Shown one piece after another: positions 55,375-62,943 of a stretch of DNA of 64,000 nucleotides. The number at the start of each line of letters is the position of its first letter. The stretch's first letter is position 1. The position numbers and the translations under genes were made by a program. The notes below the pieces were generated by a model, which had not been told where the DNA came from, ran no database searches, and saw nothing but the letters and a program-made list of their open reading frames with translations. Source of the DNA: Pseudomonas sp. BSw22131 (GTDB lineage: Bacteria > Pseudomonadota > Gammaproteobacteria > Pseudomonadales > Pseudomonadaceae); assembly GCF_026810445.1 (NCBI RefSeq), contig NZ_CP113949.1, forward strand, positions 3,162,001 through 3,226,000. The letters are read 5' to 3'.

Positions 55375-57569
55375 TGGCAAATGAAATTGAAAAGGCTCTT
55401 GGGCAATCTGCACAGACCACATCAGGTCGCAAGAGCTTCTCTGTGGGTCAGGGCACAGGCTATCAGGCCGCTCGTATTGCAAAGCCTGTCGCTGATAACG
55501 CCTTGGGCGATGCGATGCGAAACTTTGTTAAGGCTGGTGGTGATGCCTTTTCGACCTACGAGCAGAACAGGCAGTCAACGGCTGACGACCGCTCTAATGA
55601 AATCATCCGTAAGTTGACCCCTGAGCAACGCCGTCAGGCTATCGGTGAGGGCACTTTGCTGTATGCGGATGACCCTGACGCCATGCAACAACTTCGTCTC
55701 AAGTCAGGCCGTAATGCCGCCTATGAGGTGGACAATGAGGTCCAGTCAGAAATCCAGAAAGGGTCTTTCCGATCCCGTCAGGAGCTTGATGAGTGGCGTC
55801 AGACTCGCATGGAGCAGAAGTCAAAGAACTACGCTGACATGTCGGGCATTGACGCAAACGACAAGGACTATCAGACAGGCTTTAACGCGGACATCTCTCG
55901 GCGCAATGCGGCTGTCTATGACCTGCACTCACAGTACCTCTCGAAGAACCTTGAGACTCAGGCAGTTCTTGAGACTCAGGCCGACCTTCAGCCCCTCTTG
56001 GATGACCCTAAGGTTCTGAGCAATCCCGCCAGTGCCGATCACTTCTCCAACTACTTCAACAATGGGCTCAAGACCGGGATTTTCCCGAGTGATGCTCACG
56101 CCGTCCAGGCGCTCCAACGAGTAGCCTCAGCGGCTGTTGAGAAAGACGGTGGTGTGACCTTGCTGGACAACATCGGTGATAAGACGATCAACGTCTACGG
56201 TGGTCCTCGGAAGGTCTCTGACTTACTGGGTCCTGAGATGATGGACAACCTGAAGATGAAGGCCGCGACCTCGACTTACACCCGCAACTCTAAGCGTAAC
56301 GAGACCTTTGAGCTGGGCCTTACGAATGCTATTCACCAGACTGACCCCGCCGCTGGCTGGCAGGAACTCAACAAGATCGAACAGGGCAACGACTGGCTAC
56401 AGACAGGAGAGCAGATGACGCCACAACGTCAGAAGCTCATTGAGGCCAAAGCTCAGCTCATCGCTCGGGTCTCTCAAAACTCCCAGCAAGGTCTCATTAA
56501 GCTCCAACAATCGGCACAGGCAGATAACCGTCAGGCTGTCATTGACGATGCCTACACGCGCCGAATGTCACAGCAAAACGTCGCAGTGTCCCCGAAGTTT
56601 CTGCCAGTCAATGAGAACACAGGGGAATTCAAGGAAAGCGACATGGCGACGTATGCAGCCAACAAGCTCAATCAGATCAACTCGCTGTCTCTCCCGGAAT
56701 CACAAAAGTCTGAAATGAAGGCTTCCCTCCTACGTGCTGACTACGACAAAGGACCCTTTCAGGAGAACTTTAAGACGCTCTTAACGGACGCTTCTCGGGA
56801 ATGGCAAGGCGCCCTTCTCAACCCTGAGCCTGCTGCTGATATGCCTCGCCTCAAAGAGCTTCAAGCGGCTTACCAGCAAGACCCCTCGACCATCGCACAA
56901 CTCTTCCCGGAACAAGCAGGGCTCTTAGAGAAACTGCGTTATTCCGCTGAGTCAGGCATCGACCCTCAGATTCTTATCGACGCTGAGAAATCCAAAAAGA
57001 ACCTCAGTAGGGATGAATCCATGTATCGGGATCAGCAATGGTCATCGGTCAAAAATGACGCCAGGTACAAGCGACTGAAATTCATCCCCGGTCAATTTGA
57101 AGACCAGGCCCGTCAGGTTTTCGACGCTGTAACGCTTCGTTCAGGTGACTCCAACGAGGCAGCAAGAACGGTCTCTGAGTACCTCTCCAAGACCGCTGTT
57201 TCCTTCATTGAGGATAACGGGCAAAACAACAGCGAAAGCTTCCACGGGATGATCAGCAAGCGGGACCTGATGACCGATGTGAATGACGTGAAGTCCTGGG
57301 AGACCGGGAAGGCGATCATTGATGAAGCCTTGCAAGGCCTCAAGAAGGATGCTGATTGGGGCGCTGGTGGTCTCACGGTCACTTCTACGCAAGGGAACAT
57401 CATTATCCAGTCTCTCACCGGGCGGCGCTTACGTATCAGCAAGGAGGCTTTAGGCAACCTTGCACGGGATCAAGCTGCACAGGTCAAAGAGGGTGGATTC
57501 CGCTCTGGGGTCAACCAAGCAAAATTCGACAAAGTTCTAAAAGATCAGCGTGAGTTGGGGAACTTTTAA
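55374..57569 (+). CDS. Internal virion protein gp15-like (ejectosome)
   Basis: A 731-residue homologue of T7 gp15 (747 residues). Shared segments include 'DDRSNEIIRKLTPEQRRQAI', 'GTLLYADDPDAMQQLRLKSG', 'RNAAYEVDNEV', 'FNADISRRNAAVYDLHSQYL', 'PVNENTGEFKESDMATYAANKL' and 'ALYPDQ'-like 'LFPEQAGLLEKL'. gp15 forms part of the periplasmic conduit with gp14 and gp16 through which T7 DNA enters the cell. Length and motif content indicate an intact gene; its ATG overlaps the preceding small gene. Confidence 0.92.
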   Translation: MANEIEKALGQSAQTTSGRKSFSVGQGTGYQAARIAKPVADNALGDAMRNFVKAGGDAFSTYEQNRQSTADDRSNEIIRKLTPEQRRQAIGEGTLLYADDPDAMQQLRLKSGRNAAYEVDNEVQSEIQKGSFRSRQELDEWRQTRMEQKSKNYADMSGIDANDKDYQTGFNADISRRNAAVYDLHSQYLSKNLETQAVLETQADLQPLLDDPKVLSNPASADHFSNYFNNGLKTGIFPSDAHAVQALQRVASAAVEKDGGVTLLDNIGDKTINVYGGPRKVSDLLGPEMMDNLKMKAATSTYTRNSKRNETFELGLTNAIHQTDPAAGWQELNKIEQGNDWLQTGEQMTPQRQKLIEAKAQLIARVSQNSQQGLIKLQQSAQADNRQAVIDDAYTRRMSQQNVAVSPKFLPVNENTGEFKESDMATYAANKLNQINSLSLPESQKSEMKASLLRADYDKGPFQENFKTLLTDASREWQGALLNPEPAADMPRLKELQAAYQQDPSTIAQLFPEQAGLLEKLRYSAESGIDPQILIDAEKSKKNLSRDESMYRDQQWSSVKNDARYKRLKFIPGQFEDQARQVFDAVTLRSGDSNEAARTVSEYLSKTAVSFIEDNGQNNSESFHGMISKRDLMTDVNDVKSWETGKAIIDEALQGLKKDADWGAGGLTVTSTQGNIIIQSLTGRRLRISKEALGNLARDQAAQVKEGGFRSGVNQAKFDKVLKDQRELGNF

Positions 57570-57571
57570 TC

Positions 57572-58048
57572 AGCCGCAGCAGAATCTTAATTAACCGGAC
57601 GATTGCGACCGCTGCAAGAGCCCTTTCGGATATGAGCTTCTTCGCGAAGAACGCCTACATGGGTGTGCAGTCCATCACCGAGGTTGCCGCAATGGTGACC
57701 AAGGGGCACACACGGATGCTTCTGAAGGGAGTTCCCATCCTGAAGGACATGACAGGTTGGGGTTCTGCAATAAAACCTAAGGACCTTGATGATATGCACT
57801 CGATGGTTTTTGGTCGTGAGCTGGTTATCTCGACAGGCCTCGCAACGGCTGGCTACGTCGCGATGAAGTACAGCCAAGCCTCAGGGATGCCCAAGGACCA
57901 ACGAGAGAAGTTCCTACAGCAAGCCCTCGATCCCAAGATGTTGGCCTATGCGGCAATCTCTCGAAGCTCTCACATAGGCGCCCCGCTGGGTCTGCTCAAC
58001 ATCGTAGCGGCACCTTTGGGATTCGATCAGGGCGTAGAGATTCGTTAA
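57572..58048 (+). pseudogene. Internal virion protein gp16 remnant
   Basis: About 159 codons open right after the gp15 stop in a frame without a start until ATG 57632. The reading 'NRTIATAARALSDMSFFAKNAYMGVQSITEVAAMV' and 'RELVISTGLATAGYVAMKYSQASGM', 'LDPKMLAYAAISRSSHIGAPL' resembles separate inner parts of T7 gp16 (about 1318 residues). The N-terminal ~850 residues with the transglycosylase region, an internal part and the C-terminus are missing. The fragment therefore looks like a deletion scar between gp15 and gp13 genes. It could still be translated from 57632 (138 aa), preceded by no good ribosome-binding site. Confidence 0.75.
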
Positions 58049-58123
58049 ACGTAACCATTCGCTAATAACAGGCGCCTCGATGGGTCTGGATTCGTTCGTC
58101 TACAAAATTTAGGAGACATAACT

Positions 58124-58567
58124 ATGCATATCACGAAAGCAAATATTTACGACTTGACCTTTGCGGCTAACAACCTTTCCGTAGGTGATCGCTCGGACTT
58201 TGAAGCATTGGTATCAGACCGAGACCCCTTAGATGTTTTTCCTCGCGCGCTTGACGAAACAACTCACTGCATCAAAGTAGGTAAGTGTGTTTTAGCTGTA
58301 GGAGGGCACGCAAATGGTGGCATCTGGTTCGTAACAACAACATTGATAACAACTTTAGCCAAGGCCGAGCGCTTTAAGTTCTATCGGATACTTAAAACTC
58401 ACCTCACGAACATCCAGAAGAACCCATCAAGCGATACCCCATTGACTAATATAGTCGCTCTCGCTAATGCCGCCCATATAAGGCTCTTGGAAACACTGGG
58501 CGCCTCCTTCAATGAAGAAATCCTAATGTCCCCAGCTGGCTTTCCTTTTAAACGATTCTGGCTGTAG
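58124..58567 (+). CDS. Internal virion protein gp13-like
   Basis: A 147-residue homologue of T7 gp13 (138 residues), a GNAT-fold protein needed for virion morphogenesis. The matching sequence is 'HCIKVGKCVLAVGGHANGGIWFVTTTLI', 'KFYRILKTHLTNIQK' and 'NAAHIRLLETLGASFNEE' (T7: 'NTSHIRFLKTIGAVFHEE'). AGGAGA precedes the ATG. It lies downstream of gp15/gp16, whereas T7 order is 13-14-15-16. Confidence 0.85.
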   Translation: MHITKANIYDLTFAANNLSVGDRSDFEALVSDRDPLDVFPRALDETTHCIKVGKCVLAVGGHANGGIWFVTTTLITTLAKAERFKFYRILKTHLTNIQKNPSSDTPLTNIVALANAAHIRLLETLGASFNEEILMSPAGFPFKRFWL

Positions 58568-58577
58568 GAGATTAACT

Positions 58578-59174
58578 ATGTGTGATCCAATCACGATTTC
58601 GGCTGCAATGGTTACTATGGGTGTCGCCGGGGCCGCTTCGAGTGCATCCGAAGGTGCCAAGGCCAAGGGACAGCAAACTGACAACGAACGTAAGCAGCAA
58701 AACGAGGTGGTCAAGCAGGCCAACTTTGCGGACAACGACCAGAAGCTTGCGGGCGTCGATAAGCACGACGAGGCGCGACGACAGCTCACAGAGGTAAACC
58801 TTCAGTCTATGCGGAACCAAGGGACCATTAACACGGCCATCGGGGAGTCAGGACTTTCAGGCAACACAATGGACCGCCTCAAGAACTCTGTAGCCAACGA
58901 TACGTCCGCCGAAAAGATGAACATCACAGACAACTATACCCGCGACTATCAGGCCATCTTTGCGAATCGCGTGGGTTCCTCTGAGAACGCTAAGGCTGCT
59001 GTGCGGGGCCTGGGTGGTAATAAGTACAAGGTGAACAACATCGCGAACGCCTTGAACATCGTTTCTTCAGGCGCTCAGGGGTACATGGCGGCTGGCGGCA
59101 AGTTCGGCAAAGCTTCGTCACCAACACCGGCTGGTGGGACCGGGGCAAGTGTTAACAACGGCGGAACGCGTTAG
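58578..59174 (+). CDS. Internal virion protein gp14-like (ejectosome)
   Basis: A 198-residue homologue of T7 gp14 (196 residues), the outer-membrane part of the ejection channel. It has an N-terminal hydrophobic segment ('ISAAMVTMGVAGAASSASEG'), 'NQGTINTAIGESGLSGNTMDRLK' (T7: 'AIGESMLEGSSMDRIK') and 'NITDNYTRDYQAIFANRVGS' (T7: 'NYRRDYQAIFAQQLGG'). The Gly/Ala-rich C-terminus is typical. It starts 10 bp after gp13 with AGGAGA, and a terminator follows. It seems intact. Confidence 0.92.
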   Translation: MCDPITISAAMVTMGVAGAASSASEGAKAKGQQTDNERKQQNEVVKQANFADNDQKLAGVDKHDEARRQLTEVNLQSMRNQGTINTAIGESGLSGNTMDRLKNSVANDTSAEKMNITDNYTRDYQAIFANRVGSSENAKAAVRGLGGNKYKVNNIANALNIVSSGAQGYMAAGGKFGKASSPTPAGGTGASVNNGGTR

Positions 59175-59221
59175 GACTCGCGGGAACCACGATGATGAAT
59201 TAGCGCCGTACTGTTGCTACA

Positions 59222-59250
59222 CCCTAAAGGGGCCTTCGGGTCCCTTATTT
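59222..59250 (+). terminator. Phage-type terminator after gp14
   Basis: AAAGGGGCC-TTCG-GGTCCCTTATTTTT: a 7-8 bp stem with one G-T pair, UUCG loop and T tract, 48 bp after the gp14 stop. It would end transcription by the phage or host polymerase. Confidence 0.8.
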
Positions 59251-59299
59251 TTCAGTTTTACCAGAATTGACCACCTCTACAGGCCACGCCGTCCGGGCC

Positions 59300-59392
59300 T
59301 CTTAAAAGAACTCACTATTACTGGAGGGCCCCTGTTTGTATATATAGAGAGAGACCCTCTTTCTGGCTCTTAAAGGGACCTTAAAGGGTGCC
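59300..59392 (+). other. T7-end-like short repeats with promoter-like sequence
   Basis: The interval contains CTTAAAAGAACTCACTATTA (59301-59320; CTCACTAT matches the T7 promoter core), GAGGGCCCCTG, GAGAGAGACCCTCTTTC, and CTTAAAGGGACCTTAAAGGG (about 59,368-59,387). T7-group phages carry arrays of CCTAAAG/CTTAAAG-type heptamers near their terminal repeats. Some of this block is echoed at 50,876-50,905. It may be a relic of the packaging end or a late promoter. Confidence 0.4.
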
Positions 59393-59453
59393 CTGCTTGG
59401 TAGGTGTAATCACACCACCTCAATCACAATTTAACTATAAGGAGGGCTATGAG

Positions 59454-59627
59454 ATGACTGCACGGTGGAATACATATGTTGCTGTACTTCGCACATTGGC
59501 TACCCATCGTGTCGCCTATCGATTTCTTGGTTTACTCCTTGTCACTCTCGGAGTTGCTCAAGGTGGTCCTTTGGTCGAAGCCTTTGGGAATGTCGTCTGT
59601 GTTCTACTTGGTGGCTGTGTCGAGTGA
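59454..59627 (+). CDS. Small membrane protein, possible holin (57 aa)
   Basis: A 57-residue frame with strong AAGGAGG before ATG 59454. It has a basic N-terminus ('MTARWNTYVAVLRTLATHRV') and a hydrophobic rest ('FLGLLLVTLGVAQGGPLVEAFGNVVCVLLGG'). It lies in the late region downstream of gp14, where T7 phages place the holin. No lysin or spanin gene is nearby, so the holin role is a guess. An overlapping hydrophobic frame at 59476-59661 lacks such a ribosome site. Confidence 0.55.
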   Translation: MTARWNTYVAVLRTLATHRVAYRFLGLLLVTLGVAQGGPLVEAFGNVVCVLLGGCVE

Positions 59628-59702
59628 GGCGGTCAGGATGGTCATTGAGGCGAGGCGTTAGGTGGCCGATTCTCTGAACGAATAATTCAACCCCAGTCAT
59701 GT

Positions 59703-59714
59703 GATAGCGCTATC
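59703..59714. promoter_or_regulatory. Palindrome upstream of the AbiJ-like gene
   Basis: GATAGCGCTATC is a perfect 12-bp palindrome 31 bp before ATG 59746, with AT-rich TTTTATAC between. It is a plausible operator for a cargo gene with its own control, but this is based only on symmetry and position. Confidence 0.35.
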
Positions 59715-59745
59715 CTTCGTTTTATACATCAACGAGGGGTGGGGA

Positions 59746-60693
59746 ATGACTATATTCGATCTTTATTCGAAGCGGCAGGAACGGGCACGCAACGGAGTCA
59801 GCGACGTTTACAGCTACGACGAATTTTCCCCCCAGTTCCGCGTGCAGCTTTCAATGATGATTGACGAGCTTTTAGGTAGCAGGGAGGATGCGCGGGTTTT
59901 GGCAGGACCCAGCAAGGTCTACACAGGCATGGTCAGTATTCTGAAGAAAGAGTATGGCGTTACCTCTCTTTCTGAAAGGGTGCGCCATGACGTCCCTCAC
60001 GCCGAATTTCACTCGTTTCTTCAATACGAACCAAACGTAGAAAGGTGCTTGGACGCAGTTGAAACAGCGTACAAAATGGGGAATCGCTTCGCGCGAAAAG
60101 AGCAGTATAGCAACGGCTACCGGCAGGATGCTTCAGAATCAGTAGACGCATGTATTGAGGAGTTGAATGCCCGGTTCAAGGAAGCGGGGTATGGCTACGA
60201 GTTTGTCAGTGATGAGATCTTCAGAGTCGATTCTGAGTTTCTACACGTTGAGGCGATCAGGCCCGCAATTCACTTCATGAATTTTGAGGGATTTGAAGGG
60301 GCCAGAAACGAGTTTTTTGGAGCCTACGAGCATTATCGCCACGGGATGCATAAAGAGGCGCTTGTGGATGCAGCCAAATCTTTAGAAAGCACCATGAAAA
60401 TCATATGCACGCTCAATGAATGGTCCTATACCCCAAGGGACACGGCGAACAAACTCATTCAGATTCTCATTGAGAACGGCTTCATTCCCGCACTTCATCA
60501 AGCTCATCTGTCAGGCATACAGACTGTGCTGACATCTGGCATCCCGACGCTGCGAAACAATCTCGCTGGTCACGGTGATGGCGGTGAAGTCGTTGAGGTC
60601 TCTGCGGAAGTGGTCGCTTACGGTTTGCATCTCACTGCTGCTGCCATTGTTTTACTTGGAGGTCTGCAAGAGAAGCGAAGTGGCGCCCTTTGA
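59746..60693 (+). CDS. AbiJ-type (STM4504/CBY_0614-like) HEPN defence protein
   Basis: A 315-residue protein. The N-terminus 'MTIFDLYSKRQERARNGVSDVYSYDEFSPQFRVQ' matches the STM4504/CBY_0614 family with an AbiJ-NTD4-type domain. The C-terminal ~120 residues resemble the Abi C-terminal/HEPN domain: 'EALVDAAKSLESTMKIICTLNEW' and 'LRNNLAGHGDG', which carries the R-x5-H RNase motif. Such proteins abort phage infection by cleaving RNA. GAGGGGTGGGGA precedes ATG 59746; ATG-equivalent codons upstream (59701) are not needed. Its position between the late genes and attR is typical for defence cargo. Confidence 0.82.
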   Translation: MTIFDLYSKRQERARNGVSDVYSYDEFSPQFRVQLSMMIDELLGSREDARVLAGPSKVYTGMVSILKKEYGVTSLSERVRHDVPHAEFHSFLQYEPNVERCLDAVETAYKMGNRFARKEQYSNGYRQDASESVDACIEELNARFKEAGYGYEFVSDEIFRVDSEFLHVEAIRPAIHFMNFEGFEGARNEFFGAYEHYRHGMHKEALVDAAKSLESTMKIICTLNEWSYTPRDTANKLIQILIENGFIPALHQAHLSGIQTVLTSGIPTLRNNLAGHGDGGEVVEVSAEVVAYGLHLTAAAIVLLGGLQEKRSGAL

Positions 60694-60797
60694 GAATCTG
60701 AGAGAAAAATCTGAGAGACCACCTCAATGGTGCTGCTCACGCAATTCCCCCGTGGGTGCCCTCGCCTGATCCTTATGGCGCCTGCGTGGAACTCTGG

Positions 60798-60839
60798 TGT
60801 CACGATTTGTCACAACGCCTGTCACGATCATGTCACGAT
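60798..60839 (+). promoter_or_regulatory. Candidate integrase arm-binding repeats, right
   Basis: Four direct repeats TGTCACGAT / TGTCACAAC start at 60798, 60808, 60820 and 60831, spaced by 10-12 bp (about one helical turn), 69 bp before the attR core. Two further copies lie at the left end. Same orientation, helical phasing and closeness to both att cores fit arm-type sites. Confidence 0.65.
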
Positions 60840-60907
60840 TTGGCTAATAAGGTCCTTTGAGGTGCCTGAGAGGCCCTGTATTCATTGGGCTGAGGAAACA
60901 TCTTGTG

Positions 60908-60924
60908 GTTTGCCGTAAACTTCA
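60908..60924 (+). other. attR core, 17-bp direct repeat
   Basis: GTTTGCCGTAAACTTCA identical to 48353-48369. To its right the sequence returns to chromosomal noncoding DNA leading to the response regulator at 61159. Confidence 0.9.
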
Positions 60925-61158
60925 TCAAAAAACTCTGACTTCCTACATATAAAATGGAATTTTCAGACAAAAAATGTAGGACGCACGCGATATTTATATC
61001 CGTATGGATTTTTAATAGCGACACAGAAAACCCATACGGATAGATAAACCCACCGCTTGGATGGCTTGAGGCGTTCCAAGATTTTGTTGCGACAGTCAAT
61101 TTATGTACAAGCGGGCACGGCCATGACGGCCCTGAACTTGCTATTTTAAGGAAACACA
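60925..61158. promoter_or_regulatory. Former shared promoter region of two signalling operons
   Basis: This 234-bp AT-rich region originally adjoined the kinase start at 48317 (35 bp beyond attL). It contains two inverted repeats: CCTACAT/ATGTAGG (60942-60948, 60974-60980) and the perfect 10-bp ATCCGTATGG/CCATACGGAT (about 61,001-61,010 and 61,035-61,044). AAGGAAAC precedes the ATG at 61159. These are candidate operator sites for one or both divergent genes. Confidence 0.5.
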
Positions 61159-61521
61159 ATGCCTCATCCAGCCAGCACCCTCCTTGTGGTAGAAGACGAT
61201 GCCATCGTGCGCATGTTGATCGTCGATGTGCTTGAAGAGCTCGAATACACCGTACTTGAGGCCGCTGACGGCGCCGAGGCACTGTCGTATCTCGATAACA
61301 GCAACACGGTGATCGACTTGTTGATGACCGACAAAGGCCTGCCTGACATGGATGGTATCGAACTGGCGCAAAAGGCACGCGAACTTCGCCCCTTGCTCCC
61401 CGTCCTGTTTGCCAGCGGTTACGCTGAAAACATTGATGCCCCAGCCGACATGCACGTGATCGGCAAACCGTTTTCCATCGATCAACTGCGCGACAAAGTG
61501 AAAAGCATTCTTGGCCACTGA
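61159..61521 (+). CDS. Single-domain response regulator
   Basis: A 120-residue receiver without output domain. 'LLVVEDDAIVRMLIVDVLEEL' forms the acidic pocket; the phospho-acceptor Asp is in 'DLLMTDKGLPDMDG'; 'VLFASGYAEN' has the switch Ser; 'IGKPF' has the conserved Lys. It resembles the receiver of the hybrid kinase at 39459. Before integration of the element it was divergent from the CHASE3 kinase and probably belongs to the same circuit. The glycosyltransferase gene overlaps its end by 11 bp. Confidence 0.93.
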   Translation: MPHPASTLLVVEDDAIVRMLIVDVLEELEYTVLEAADGAEALSYLDNSNTVIDLLMTDKGLPDMDGIELAQKARELRPLLPVLFASGYAENIDAPADMHVIGKPFSIDQLRDKVKSILGH

Positions 61522-62821
61522 TACCCTTTCCATCCGCGACGCCGCCACACGTGTGCTGATCATTGGCTACGTTTGGCCGGAACCGCGGTCCTCGGCGGCC
61601 AGCGGCCATGTGATGCAGGTCATCGATTGTTTTTTGGAGCATGGGTGGGACATCACCTTCGCCAGTGCAGCGAGCGAAGGTGAACACCGCGCCGACCTGG
61701 TGGCGATGGGCATTACCGAAGTGGCCATCGAACTCAATAACAGCAGCTTCGACAGGTTCGTCAGCGAACTGCAGCCGGATGTGGTGCTTTTCGATCAGTT
61801 CCTGATGGAAGAACAGTTTGGCTGGCGGGTGGAGAAGCATTGCCCGCAAGCGATACGGGTGCTGGAAACCTGCGATCTGCAGAGCCTGCGCCACAGCCGT
61901 CATCATCTGGTCAAACAGCAACTCAGTGTGTGCGACGGCTCGGATCCCTCATTCGATATTTTCGCTGTGCCGGACGAGGTGCTGTTCTCGCACATGGCGC
62001 AGTCGGACGTCGCCCAGCGCGAAATTGCCGCTTTCTATCGCTGCGACCTGAGCCTTGTGGTGTCAGACGTTGAAATGGCTTTACTGAGTCGACTGTTTCA
62101 GCTGCCGCCGAGCCTGCTTCACTGGTGCCCTTTGATGCTGCGCGACACTGTCCATCAGCCCAAAGCGTTCGAAGATCGCGCACACTTTTTGAGCATCGGT
62201 AACTTTCGGCACGCGCCCAACTGGGACGCGGTGTTGTGGCTCAAAAATGCGATATGGCCTTTGATTCGTCAGCAACTGCCTTCGGCTCAATTGCACATCT
62301 ACGGCGCCTACACGCCGCCCAAGGCCACTGCACTGCACAATGCCTCGCAGGGATTTCACGTGATGAACTGGGCTGAAGACGCGCTGGAAGTGATGAGCAA
62401 TGCCCGTGTGTCGCTGGCGCCGTTGCGTTTTGGGGCGGGGATAAAAGGCAAGGTTGTCGACGCGATGATGTGCGGCACGCCAACTGTGACAACCCCGGTC
62501 GGCGCTGAGGCTATGCACGGCGATCTACCCTTCGCCGGTGCCGTCGCCAACACCGCCGAGGCACTGGCCGCTGAAGCAGTACGGTTGTACAAAGATCCCA
62601 TCGCCTGGGCGCAGGCTCAACAAGCCGGCTTTGACCTGCTGCACGCACGCTTTAGTCAGGAACAGCACTGCGCTTCGTTGATCGCCCGAATCGAGGCCGT
62701 GCGCAACGATCTCGCCGCGCATCGCATCGCCAACTTCACCGGCGCCATGCTTCGCCATCATCAGCACAAGAGCACGCAGTACATGGCGCAGTGGATCGAG
62801 GCGAAGAATCGCACGGTGTGA
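61511..62821 (+). CDS. Glycosyltransferase (group 1-like)
   Basis: A 436-residue GT-B fold protein. The N-terminal domain has 'VLIIGYVWPEPRSSAASGHVMQVIDCFLEHGWDITF', the C-terminal domain 'FLSIGNFRHAPNWDAVLWLKNAIWPLIRQQLPSAQLHIYGAY', 'ISLAPLRFGAGIKGKVVDAMMCGTPTVTTPVGAEAM' (the nucleotide-sugar-binding 'G.K..eamacG.Pvv.t..G..g'). Its acceptor is unknown. TTG 61511 overlaps the receiver gene by 11 bp; GTG 61553 is another possible start. The coupling suggests response-regulator control of a surface glycan or protein glycosylation. Confidence 0.86.
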   Translation: MATDTLSIRDAATRVLIIGYVWPEPRSSAASGHVMQVIDCFLEHGWDITFASAASEGEHRADLVAMGITEVAIELNNSSFDRFVSELQPDVVLFDQFLMEEQFGWRVEKHCPQAIRVLETCDLQSLRHSRHHLVKQQLSVCDGSDPSFDIFAVPDEVLFSHMAQSDVAQREIAAFYRCDLSLVVSDVEMALLSRLFQLPPSLLHWCPLMLRDTVHQPKAFEDRAHFLSIGNFRHAPNWDAVLWLKNAIWPLIRQQLPSAQLHIYGAYTPPKATALHNASQGFHVMNWAEDALEVMSNARVSLAPLRFGAGIKGKVVDAMMCGTPTVTTPVGAEAMHGDLPFAGAVANTAEALAAEAVRLYKDPIAWAQAQQAGFDLLHARFSQEQHCASLIARIEAVRNDLAAHRIANFTGAMLRHHQHKSTQYMAQWIEAKNRTV

Positions 62822-62943
62822 ATGCGACAGCCGGTGAGCGGAGGCTGAGGCATCTATCAGCTCCGGCCTAATCGCGAGCGAGCGCTGGCAGTCACCAGGC
62901 CGCACGATGGACACTTGTTGTAGCGAGTCTTGCCCGCTAAGGC

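Larger units (their letters stand above)
48353..60924 (+). mobile_element. Integrated T7-group element (reduced prophage or satellite)
   Basis: The element lies between identical 17-bp direct repeats (48353-48369 and 60908-60924). All its genes read rightward and use a lower-GC composition and frequent RGT/ACT-type codons unlike flanking genes. It contains a tyrosine integrase, T7-type RNA polymerase, BRO-N protein, HNH endonuclease, gp15-, gp13- and gp14-like internal virion proteins, a deleted gp16 and an AbiJ/HEPN-type gene. I found no DNA polymerase, primase, capsid, portal, tail tube, terminase or lysin. Integrase-bearing T7-like prophages are known in Pseudomonas, but this set is much smaller. 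Confidence 0.92.

Noticed and set aside
58050..58085. TTCGCTAATAACAGG before gp13 as a third phage promoter
   Set aside because: Shares only CTAATA with the 54511 site; too weak to list.
59476..59661. Alternative hydrophobic frame overlapping the small membrane gene at 59454
   Set aside because: No ribosome-binding site, while AAGGAGG correctly precedes ATG 59454 in the other frame.
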